From: Torymus aiolomorphi
Lineage: Eukaryota; Arthropoda; Insecta; Hymenoptera; Torymidae
DNA: 64,000 bases
Assembly (NCBI GenBank): GCA_036365515.1
Contig: CM070874.1
Coordinates: 248,214,930-248,278,929, forward strand
Direction of reading: 5' to 3'
Positions 11,499 through 20,269 of the stretch are shown here, one piece after another. The notes under the pieces are model-generated. The model was not told the DNA's origin. It ran no database searches and saw nothing but the letters and a program-made list of their open reading frames with translations. The translations under genes were made by a program, and so were the position numbers. Within the stretch, counting starts at the first letter, position 1. The number at the start of each line of letters is the position of its first letter.

Positions 11499-11985
11499 AA
11501 TAGTAAGTAGCGCATATATAATTGGTTATTATACAAATATTTAATGAAGTATAACAAAATAATATATTTAATAAATGGTACATCTAATAATATATTTAAT
11601 AATAGGTACATCTAAAATGTATTTATTGTTTAAAGAATTTAAAAAAAATTTTAATGCGAGCAATATGATCTCTAAATCTCAACTCTGTATAAACGCAGAG
11701 AGCAATTTTTTGAAATAAACACACAATTCTATTAAATCTGATTACTTAACCCTGCAACGAGGCTACCGCTTCTCGTTGCTAAGTCATCGCGGCCAGTTTA
11801 GGTTAGTTGCGCTCGGGGACAACGCCCGTCAGATAGGTTAGTTTCTTACTTGCGCGCGGGCGCACCGTTCGTCAGATAGGTTAGTAAATTACTAGCGGGC
11901 CGGCGCGCTCGCGCATCCCCGCTCATCGCGCCACCGAACAGCGGCGCGCACCGCAACACGCGCAGTTTGCGCGGTAAATTCAGCC

Positions 11986-11993
11986 TATATAAG
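11986..11993 (+). promoter_or_regulatory. TATA box of the presumed LTR
   Basis: TATATAAG lies downstream of a GC-rich segment with repeated GTCAGATAGGTTAGT motifs (11,830-11,890). The position would suit a core promoter driving rightward transcription into the rest of the LTR. It is a sequence match only. Confidence 0.4.
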
Positions 11994-12324
11994 CCATGCT
12001 CACCCGATTGTGAGGAAGATCTTTACCGACCATTCTCCTGGTACCATTCTCCCGGTATAATCCTCTAATCACCCGCTAGCACTGTGCACACACAGGCTAG
12101 ACTCCAGAAAACCCGTTCGCGCAATTTCCTTAAGGCACTACTTCCAAGTGCGCGAATTGTTCCGTCACCCACATCGATCCTAGTATCAGTTCGTCCGGAC
12201 CAAACGTCGATCCTCTCCGGCATAGACTATCCGACACCTAGATTAGAGCACGCTTTCGACAACTACGAACTAACCGACCAACCTAGACTCGCCGGTTGTC
12301 TCCGGACTTGCCTCAGCTTCTACC

Positions 12325-12775
12325 GTCGTTCACACACGTCGTTAGGGTCAGAGAAATTCCGGGAACACGAACACCAGGTGCGACGTGCACACACGTGTAC
12401 CTGTAGGTTCTCTAGAGGGCCGGAACAACGGAACAATAGAGATCCGGGACTAGGTCTGTTCCTGCCATCGTGCACACACGAGGCAGGCCAGGATAGACTT
12501 AGCCGACCGAAATTCCACTAGGGCACGTGCACACACGTGTCTAGACCGTATTCTAGGGGAATACGGGATACCTCGATCGACCAGATTAGGGAACGCCGGA
12601 ACTCGAGCTGTCTCTGCCAACGTGCACACACGAGGCAGCGACAGACGAACCTCCGCAGCAAGACTCACCCAGGCCTCGTTCACACACGTGTCTAGATGAG
12701 TGCTTGTCACGTCCGTAGACAGCGGAACGTCGGAACCAGCAGCGTCCCTGCCATCGTGCACACACGAGGCAGGAA
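12325..12775. repeat. Alternating CACACACG repeats, ~140 bp higher-order period
   Basis: The core GTGCACACACG or GTTCACACACG occurs at about 12,333, 12,388, 12,471, 12,527, 12,620, 12,680 and 12,755. The copies alternate between two contexts: one followed by AGGCAG and one followed by TGTCTAG. This gives a higher-order unit of about 135-150 bp. Several copies contain the E-box palindrome CACGTG or a near match. The repeats lie inside the presumed LTR and may be its enhancer-like part. Confidence 0.7.
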
Positions 12776-13304
12776 CGAACTGACTCCTGGGGGAACCCTC
12801 GCCTTGGCCTCGTGTACACGTATCGAGGCGAATAACCGACACGCTCCTAGATGGCGGAACGCGGAACAAACCTGTTACCGACGCACTGACGCTACAAAGA
12901 CCGAACTTTCCGACGATTTCCTGACCGCACCTTACCACTACCCTGCGTTCGATACCATTCGTCGGAAAAACCGCTCGCCGCAAGAGGGCGTTAGCGTGCG
13001 ACTCAAATTGTACTCCGAAGTAAGTGCGTTTTCTGGCTTTTATGTTTCAGATGGCTTAAACCTACGGCGTGTCGGACCACCCTCAATCCTTTTTGTTATC
13101 TCATTTTGCTTAGCTGCAGTTATATAGTTTATTTGAAATGAAATAAAACCTTATATCTTTCTACTTTTGTAAAATAGTGTCTTATAATTGTATTCTAAGC
13201 CACCTGAATCCTCTCAAACCCCCACCTTCGAATCCTGGTAAACTCGAGAAGCATCCGGCAGGGGGCGGAGTCATACCGTTACAACCAGTTATTCACTCGT
13301 TACT

Positions 13305-13490
13305 TAACCAATATTTTAACTCGTTTCTTAACACTTTTTTAACCCTTTTTAAACCTTTTTACCCCTTTTTAAAACCATTTTTATAACCCTTTTTAACCAT
13401 TCTTTTAAACCCTTTTTAACCGTTATTAACCTTTTTTTTAACCCTTTACTTAACTATTTACTTATCCCTTTACTTAACCCTTTATATAAA
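13305..13490. repeat. Degenerate TTTTTAACCC-type repeat
   Basis: About 185 bp made of variants of a 10 to 12 bp unit (TTTTTAACCC, TTTACTTAACC). It is strand-asymmetric, with almost no G on the plus strand. It resembles a telomere-like repeat in look but not in unit; arthropod telomeres are normally TTAGG. Confidence 0.75.
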
Positions 13491-14709
13491 TGAACTACTG
13501 GGTAAAGATGGGCGGTTGGACGAACGGACTGATGGATGGATATTTTGTCTTTTTAATATATAGTAGAAGATAGAAGATAGAAGATTTCTGAACGCCACTA
13601 CTCTTAGTAAAGTCTACTGGTCGAATGCTTCCCTTACGCAACTACTCCAACGCTTCCTCTACGACGTTAGCCGTCGTTATCACCCTTTGTCATGACCTTT
13701 TTCTGGAGAAAATCATAAACAGCATATTTTTCCATTCGTATACTTACACACACTTTATCGGTTTCCAAACTCCAAATATTTTAAACACTTATTTTTTTAA
13801 GAGGTGAAACAACACTGTTCTATCGTACTTATGTTTCTTCCTGAATGTTTATCAACGACTAAATTCCGTGCACATTTATGATGAAAAATATATACACGGT
13901 GACCTACTTTAATCGCCGCACCGGTATTTCTCGGAACCTAAGCCAGATAGAGAAAAATGGTTCAGACAAAAGTTATAGGGTACAAAGGGGGCCACCTAAT
14001 GGCTCTAACGTCTTTGACCCTGAACTTGACCTTTGAGGTTATTTCAAGGTCAAAGTGGTTTTTTCATATGGGAACACCTAGTTTTGACCCCGGATTCGGA
14101 AAGAGCGGGAAATTTTACGTTCAAAATCATATTGAGAAATTTTTTCCAAGCTCATTTCCAGGTTAAATCTAGGTCAAACTCAGAAAAGTCCGTTTAAAAT
14201 CGTTTTTTTCCATGAACCACAGGCTAAGCTGGTTCAACTTGATCGTAGGCTTAATAGAGGAACTCACACACCCAAAACTTACACATCCTAGTAAATAAAA
14301 CTCAAACTCGCACTTCATGCCCTCACATGCTGAACTGTTACACCCCGGTCCCACAACCATACCCCACACCCCCAATCCCACACATCCCTACCCCACGCAT
14401 GCTAATCCCACACATCCTGAACCCTGAAAAATTTTTCTCAAGGGCAAAATGATTTTTTAACGGAAACTTTAAGATCGTTGAAGCTTCTGTTATAAATGTA
14501 TTAACCTTACTTTTTGCGCTACCCAGAAACAACGACGTGGACGTAGTAAGGATTGTTTCCCTTGGGGTGCTTAATTAAAGTGAGTCCCCTTGCCTCTCAC
14601 TGTTCTGGGTGCTTGATTATAGTGAGTCCCCTTGCCTCCCACTGTTTGGGGTGCTTGATTATAGTGAGTCCCCTCGCCTCTCACTAATGTAAATAAATTT
14701 TTATTTAAC

Positions 14710-15045
14710 CTTGAAGCAAGTGTTCATAATTACGACCATTTACTTCATGCACATAGTCAAACGCCTTTGAAAGTGGCGAACTGTGTTCTGCAATGTTTGT
14801 CTCGGAATGGCAGCGCATGCTCGACGAATCCTGTCCTGCATATCTGCTCTTGTAGTGGGTTGTTGCTCAAAAATAGCATTTGTCAAATACCCCCATAAAC
14901 AAAAGTCTGATGGTGAAGTATGGGATGAAGAAACAAGCCATTTCACCGGACGTCCTCAACCAATCCATCTAATACTAAAGTGTTTATTAAAAAATGCTGT
15001 TATTATGAGCGTGAAATGTGGTGCTCCACTATTCTGCTAGAATCT
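14710..15045 (-). pseudogene. Inverted fragment of the DUF4817-type transposase C-terminus
   Basis: Read on the minus strand, this segment encodes a degenerate version of the last ~110 residues of the neighbouring transposase: GAPHF..., a RWIGRG-like stretch with an in-frame stop, SPSDFCLWGYL, EQQPTTRADMQDRIRRAC and the C-terminal HFQRRLTM. It is clearly more diverged than the other arm's coding copy at 16,190-16,531. The gene's 3' end is therefore part of the terminal inverted repeat, so transposition or gene conversion would copy it with the arm. Confidence 0.85.
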
Positions 15046-15465
15046 GAAAAATAAATTTAAAAGAACCATTGACGGAACCTATTTTCTTCGTAGATGTGTT
15101 TTTAATGATTACATTATCAAAATTAGTATTTCTGAAATTCGAACGCTACTATTTCACATTATTTACATAAAACAAAAAAATAAAAGGTAGTTTTAGTTTT
15201 ATTTGCAATTAAAATAAGAAATAATGCTTTATTGAATTGAATACGTTTAATGTTTTAACGATTATTTTATTTTAAAATTTAAAATTAAGAAAGTGTGACA
15301 AACGAAGTATTTATGGCAATTACAGTTAGCTAATTAAAGTTACCGTAATTTTCCAACGTTTTTCCTTTTTAGTCGCAACCGTATACGGGCGAGCCTTATA
15401 ATTATTAATATTTTTGATACCATTTTACTATTTAAATTTAATAGTAATTAATAGCTGGCTCTGAA

Positions 15466-16531
15466 ATGGCTGACTATCCGCCCAACGAGATCGTCGATAC
15501 GATTTTGGTTTTAGGAGTAAGCCAAAATAATTATCGTGGTGCGGCAAGACTTTATGCTGAACGCTATCCTGACAGACGACATCCTGACGATAGAGCTATC
15601 AGACGTTTAACTCAAAGAGCTCGTGGTGGACACATGGTTCGCCAACGTAAGCGCCATGAGTATGATGAAAATGATCATCGAGTTGTAACTATCCTTGCAA
15701 TAATTCATCTTGACCCACACATTAGCGCTCGTCGAGTTGAAAGGGAAATTGGTATTCCAAGATATACTTTTTTAAGAATTATGAAGGTGCTTCAACATCA
15801 CGCGTATCATATTACTTTGCTTCAAGACCTACAGTTTCAGCATTTCCAACAGCGGATTGTGTTTTGCCAATGGGCTTTACAAATGATAGAAAATGATCCA
15901 GACTTTTTTTAACTTTGTTCTTTTTTCTGATGAGGCACAATTTCAAAGTGATGGGGAACTGAATAGGCATAATTGCCATTATTGGTCTGATGTAAATCCT
16001 CTTTGGGTCAGAACTGTAAACCATCAAAGACGTTGGAGTATTATGGTATGGTGCGGGATTATCAATGGATATTTGATTGGCCCTTATTTTTTTGAGGCAA
16101 ATGTAAATCAACATACCTAGTTGACGCTAATAAGAGATGAACTACCTGGATTGATGGAAGATGTTGATCTAGAAATGCGACGAAGAATGTGGCTCCAGCA
16201 GGACGGCGCATCACCACATTTTGCTCGAATTGTAAGGACTTTTTTGAATGAGCACTATGGTAACAGATGGATTGGTCGAGGAGGTCCGGTTAACTGGCCT
16301 GCTTGCTCACCCGATCTTACATCACCAGATTTCTATTTATGGGGGTATTTAAGAAATGCTGTTTTTGAGCAACAACCCACTACAAGAGCAGATATGCAGG
16401 ATAGGATTCGTCGAGCATGCACTGCCATTCCGTGACAAAATTTGCAGAACACAGTTCGCCATTTTCAAAGGTGTTTGACTATGTGCCTTGAAGCAAATGG
16501 TCGTAATTTCGAACACTTGCTTCGAGGTTAA
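15466..16531 (+). pseudogene. DUF4817 / DDE transposase, frameshifted
   Basis: The start (MADYPPNEIVDTILVLG) and the following LYAERYPDRRHP match the DUF4817 helix-turn-helix domain common in arthropod transposon proteins. After ~145 codons a T-rich run near 15,905 shifts the frame. The catalytic core continues with FSDEAQF, WLQQDGASPHF and CSPDLTSPDFYLWGYL. The spacing from the second aspartate is 36 residues to the SPD aspartate, or 41 to the SPDF aspartate. Two further stops interrupt it at about 16,118 and 16,434. The domain order fits the IS630/Tc1/mariner group. The protein is not expressible as it stands, but it would once have cut the CACGGTGACC ends around it. Confidence 0.9.
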
Positions 16532-16550
16532 ATAAAAATTTATTTACATT

Positions 16551-16713
16551 AGTGGGAGGCGAGGGGACTCACTATAATCAAGCACCTCGAACAGTGAGGC
16601 AAGGGGACTCACTATAATCAAGCACCCCGAACAGTGAGAGGCAAGGGGACTCACTATAATCAAGCACCCCGATCAGTGAGAGGCAAGAGGACTCACTTTA
16701 ATTAAGCACCCCA
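16551..16713. repeat. 42 bp subterminal tandem repeats inside the TIR
   Basis: Four units of the type GAGGCAAGGGGACTCACTAT followed by AATCAAGCACCCCGAAC. The same units occur inverted in the left arm (14,559-14,690) and in copy B at about 34,007-34,130 and 34,588-34,665, with different copy numbers. They are therefore a stable part of this transposon family's ends and expand or contract between arms. They are too regular and too AT-biased at the joints to be CRISPR-like. Confidence 0.9.
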
Positions 16714-17424
16714 AAGGAAACAATCCTTACTACGTCCACGTCGTTGTTTCTGGGTAGCGCAAAGTAAGGTTAATACATTTATAACAGAAGCTTCAACGAT
16801 CTTAAAGTTTCCGTTAAAAAATCATTTTGCCCTTGAGAAAAATTTTTCAGGGTTCAGGATGTGTGGGATTAGCATGCGTGGGGTAGGGATGTGTGGGACT
16901 GGGGGGTGTGGGGTATGGTTGTGGGACCGGGATGTAACAGTTCAGCATGTGAGTGTATGAAGTGTATGGGGTTAGGATGTGCGAGTTTGGGTTTTGTTTA
17001 CTAGAATGTGTAAGTTTTGGGTGTGTGGGTTTGGGGTGTGTGGATTTTGTGTGTGCGGTGTCCTCTATTATCGATCAATTTGAACCAGCTTAGCCTGTGG
17101 TTCATGGAAGAAAACGATTTTAAACGGGCTTTTCTGAGTTTGACCTAGATTTGACCTTGAAATGACCTTGGAAAAAATTTCTCAATATGATTTTGAACGT
17201 AAAATTTCCCGCTCTTTCCGAATCCGCGGTCAAAACTAGGTGTTCCCATATGAAAAAACCACTTTGACCTTGAAATAACCTCAAACGTCAAGTTCACGGT
17301 CAAAGACGTTAGCGCGATTATGTGGCGCCCTTTGTCCCCTATAACTTTTGTCTGAACCATTTTTCTCTATCTGGCTTAGGTTCCGAGAAATCCGGGTGCG
17401 GCGATTAGAATTGGTCACCGTGTA

Positions 17425-18856
17425 TGTAGAGCATGTTGTATAAAGAAAGATATCGCACCGAAAATGCCCTCGCCTGAACGTCGACAATACCTAATTGACG
17501 AATCTTAGTTTAAGCGCACACGTAAGGTGAGTCAAAACAAAAATAACGTCGATAGCATTTTTGTAATATTTCTGTTATAAACGTAAAAAAGTAGCAGCGG
17601 AGAAGTCACGCTATGGAAATGATTTGCAAATAAGTTAACGAGAGTGGTAAGAGTGAACTGTGACAAACACTTGATTCCTTGCGTGTTATATTTCACGAAT
17701 TTCAAGTGTTTTATTTAGATGTGTTATGAAAATAATCTCAATCTGTTCAAAAAACTTGTTAAAAGACAATAACGGAAAGAGAACAGAATTAATATCATGA
17801 CATGAAATTTTTTAATCAAGTCGTTCGGTGGCGACGACATTCCACCTTTAGTAAGTCGATTCCAAAATAATGCACTTGTACGGTTATGACTAGTGAAAAA
17901 TACGATAAATTTTTATCAATCAGTTAATACAGAAATTATTGTTGCCTAAAAAAATTGAAATTACATGCCATGTTATTATCAATTGTTATTGCAATTAAAA
18001 TTATTCGTTCAACACTGTGACATAAAAAACGGAAAGACAAGGTACTATTTTATTTTCCAACTAATGCTACAAGCTATCGGTAACATGCATAGAGCGTGTT
18101 CGCAGCAGGCAAACAACTTATATCAATTTATGCAGGTAAAATTTTCTCGAGACATCCGATATAGTGTGAAAAAACGTTCCAGAAGAAAACTTGGTTGTAA
18201 GTGTGATCAACATTTCAAAAGTACGTGACAAAAAAAGCAGTGTTTGCGAGTTGCATATGTTAAAACAATTATTTCTCCTTTGGATCCGAATGCCAAACGG
18301 TGCGGGGCATCCACACGAACAACCAAGGCCGAAGGTTAAGACGATGGGCCAGAGTCAAGCACCTGTAGCTACCACTCCATCAACTTTCTAAATAGTTGAT
18401 AAAATTACGAGATATTCGGCTAGGGTTTCATATACTCTGTTTTGTTTGAATACGAGAGGGGACTTCTGCGTGCATGTCGAAGAATACACGTGCGCGCCTA
18501 ATATCGAAACCTACAATCCTCTTTATCTTCAAGTGTGAAATGACTTTTTGGGACAACCCCCCACCATCGGCCAGCATACGAAACATAATATTTGACTTGT
18601 GTCAAGGCATCATTCGTTCGGTGGAGCTCGCCAATATGACTTGGATTAAGAAATTACTCACATTGGAGAGGATGAAAGAAGTGTTAGAAAAGAAGGAGAC
18701 AGTAGTCAAGAAGTCAGTGGAAAAAACAAGAGTGATAAATAAATTAAAGAAAAAAGTCGACAGTGAACTGCAGTTACTAGATAATATTGTTAACGAAATT
18801 TTGGCGTTCCAATATCGGATTAGTGCCAATAAGAAACAAAGGGAGAGAAGACTTGC
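17425..18856. other. Spacer without a supported gene
   Basis: Open frames of 60 to 144 codons occur at 17,965-18,228, 18,191-18,391 and 18,474-18,908. The last is lysine-rich with coiled-coil-like composition. None shows a recognisable family, and the third runs out of frame into the orphan-family fragment that begins near 18,857. Parts may be the degraded upstream region of that copy. Confidence 0.4.
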
Positions 18857-19136
18857 AGATAAGAAAAATAATCGACGATCCTGGAACCAAAGCTTACATT
18901 TATCGTGATAGAGAAAAGGAGTTCCGCAAATTTTTCAGGAAAGATGAGGAGAATTCATTAGTTTTTTGTTCGGATGTAAAAGGGTTGGTTGATGAATTAA
19001 AACCCAACACTTATAAGGACGAAGAGTGGAGACTTTTCATTGATTCTTCAAAACGAAGTCTCAAAGCTGTGCTGCTTCATAACGGGAACTAATATGCACC
19101 TATTCCGATAGATCACTCAACGAAACTCAGAGTTTT
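18857..19136 (+). pseudogene. Orphan arthropod family, copy 1, central fragment
   Basis: The readable part runs DDPGTKAYIYRDREKEFRKF, FCSDVKGLVDELKP, EEWRLF and then FIDSSKRSLKAVLLHNGN, after which a stop (about 19,090) and the 212 bp hairpin element at 19,137 end it. I recall the SSKRSLKAVLLHNGN block from many arthropod proteins labelled only as uncharacterised. The aspartates in FIDSS and, in copy 2, CGDLK would suit an RNase H-like catalytic core, but that is speculation. This copy and copy 2 are direct repeats about 4 kb apart and differ by scattered substitutions. Confidence 0.75.
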
Positions 19137-19348
19137 CTGACCAGCCGCCGATACTATGGTTCCGAGTCCCTGCATCGTAAAGCACTGGTTTCTGCCTGCC
19201 GTGACGGCAAAAACCCCGATAACCCAGAGACTCTGACAGACGGATCTGCTACCCACCGTCACCACGTGGAGGTGCCCTGCTGACAGGCACAAGCCATAAG
19301 TACTTTACGATGCAGAGGCTCGAAATCTGAATATCAGCGGCTGGTCAG
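19137..19348. mobile_element. 212 bp hairpin MITE
   Basis: The ends are CTGACCAGCCGC and its complement GCGGCTGGTCAG. Pairing continues inwards through CTGCATCGTAAAG and (less perfectly) CAGGCA, giving terminal inverted repeats of 60 bases or more with some mismatches. The element is GC-richer than its surroundings and sits immediately after the conserved part of orphan copy 1. No coding capacity is seen and the target duplication is not clear. Confidence 0.75.
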
Positions 19349-19533
19349 GGTGAGAAAGAGAGCCCGCTACTACAAGAAATAACTGACAAGAGTGTGATAA
19401 AAGTTGTGATTCATTTTATTTTGTTTATGGTGAATTTGAAGTTACAAAATATCGGAAATCTTGAACTGTAAAGGTGAAATCTTTTTACCGTGATTGCTTT
19501 GTCTTGGAAATTTGCAACCAAGATGTTGAGTAG

Positions 19534-19962
19534 ATGCTACATATCATTTGTGGCTTGTATTATACAATGTTAATGATATGGAATAGGACTAAAAAGCATA
19601 AGCAGCTGAAACTTTTGGAGGCGATAATATGGTCTGCACCGTCATGCCGAAAAAAGTGCTATTTTTGTATGTCAGACATGCAAGGTTTTACCGCGATTAT
19701 CAAAGCTATTATTTCTTACGCCAACGTATCTTCAGTTGTGAAATCAGAAAAAGTTGCAGTCGGGGATGATGTGATCACTTCTAAACCTATGGATGCAGAT
19801 CATTCTTGGGAAGAAGAAATGCAGGGTGAGCTGTCCGAGGAAGAAAGCGAAAATGAAAGCGAGGATGACGCAGCAGTGAAGGAAAAAGCTTCTCAAACTT
19901 TCAACCAGCAGGAGTTGAACGATCTCATACGAGATTTGGGACTACCCAAAGATGGAGCTGAT
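19534..19962 (+). pseudogene. Orphan arthropod family, copy 2, N-terminal block
   Basis: An acidic stretch (ELSEEESENESEDDAAVKE) is followed by TFNQQELNDLIRDLGLPKDG, which I recognise as the N-terminal conserved block of the same orphan family. The reading frame then departs from the family at about 19,963, where a 2.8 kb block carrying a LINE is inserted. The family continues at 22,807. The exact first codon is uncertain: only the part from about 19,660 looks protein-like. Confidence 0.65.
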
Positions 19963-20269
19963 GTGCATGTGTGCGTGTGTATGCAATCTCTTTATATCTC
20001 GAAAACAAATCGACCGATTTTCGTCGGATATAGCTCTTGGTCTCACGAAAAAAATGGTATCCTGACTGATTTGAGGTTTTATCGATTTCGTTTTGTTTTA
20101 TAACCCAAAAACGATTTTGAATTTTTAGTTTTTCGGATTTTTTTTATGTACTACCGTCAATATTAATTAATATAACAAATTTTTATTAAAAGATATTTAA
20201 ATTACCTACATTTTCTTTTTCTTTTAATTTAAATTATCTTCACTGTGTCATTTATTATTAAAGAAAATG
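19963..20269. other. Left part of the block interrupting the orphan gene
   Basis: This short stretch lies between the N-terminal orphan block and the 3' end of the LINE. It has no gene. It may be LINE 3' flanking DNA or another insertion; no target-site duplication could be fixed for the 19,963-22,806 block. Confidence 0.4.

Larger units (their letters stand above)
10422..11540. repeat. Tandem array of a ~133 bp unit, interrupted by a MITE
   Basis: The motif GCAG(C/T)AACTACA recurs at 10,422, 10,561, 10,694 and 11,289. Each is followed by AGTAGCGC(A/T)TAAAATAATT-like sequence, GGTACATTTAAAG and a (G)TTATGATAACGAATTT block. Intervals are about 139 and 133 bp. The last interval returns to 133 bp once the 462 bp inserted element is removed. 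The array directly follows the helicase remnant and may be part of the same element, but that link is inference. Confidence 0.75.
11753..13283. mobile_element. Probable solo LTR (1.5 kb, GC-rich)
   Basis: This GC-rich block sits abruptly in AT-rich DNA. It begins TGCAAC and ends GTTACA, an imperfect TG...CA inverted pair, and is flanked by ACCC and ACCA, which may be a decayed 4 bp target duplication. It has a TATA box in its first part, a polyadenylation signal AATAAA at 13,142 and a GGGGGCGGAGTCATACCGTTACA-type end, similar in layout to the gypsy LTR at 35,676-37,830, which also ends CGTTACA. No gag or pol follows, hence a solo LTR. Open frames inside it are not credible proteins. Confidence 0.5.
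13895..17422 (+). mobile_element. Long-TIR Tc1/mariner-type transposon with DUF4817 transposase (copy A)
   Basis: The element is about 3.53 kb. It is bounded by CACGGTGACC and its complement GGTCACCGTG, each next to TA (13,893-13,894 and 17,423-17,424), as expected for TA-targeting Tc1/mariner elements. Both ends continue as inverted repeats for about 800-1,100 bp. The repeats contain, from outside inwards, an AGGTCA-rich segment, a strand-biased ACACCC/GGGTGT segment, a conserved AACAACGACGTGGACGTAGT block and 42 bp tandem repeats. The left arm even includes a degenerate copy of the transposase 3' end. The transposase gene between the arms is broken. A second, shorter copy lies at 33,294-35,359. 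Confidence 0.88.

Noticed and set aside
12084..13127. Overlapping frames of 77 to 177 codons on both strands
   Set aside because: They lie in GC-rich repeated DNA with few stop codons. Products are unrelated to any family, and repeats dictate their sequence.
13305..13490. Telomeric repeat tract
   Set aside because: The unit TTTTTAACCC does not match the TTAGG telomere usual in arthropods and is highly degenerate.
16551..16713. Regular 42 bp repeats resembling a CRISPR array
   Set aside because: Whole units repeat with no unique spacers, and the block lies inside a transposon arm in a eukaryotic setting.
17965..18908. Frames of 66 to 144 codons upstream of the orphan fragment
   Set aside because: Low complexity, lysine-rich, and out of frame with the recognised conserved part.
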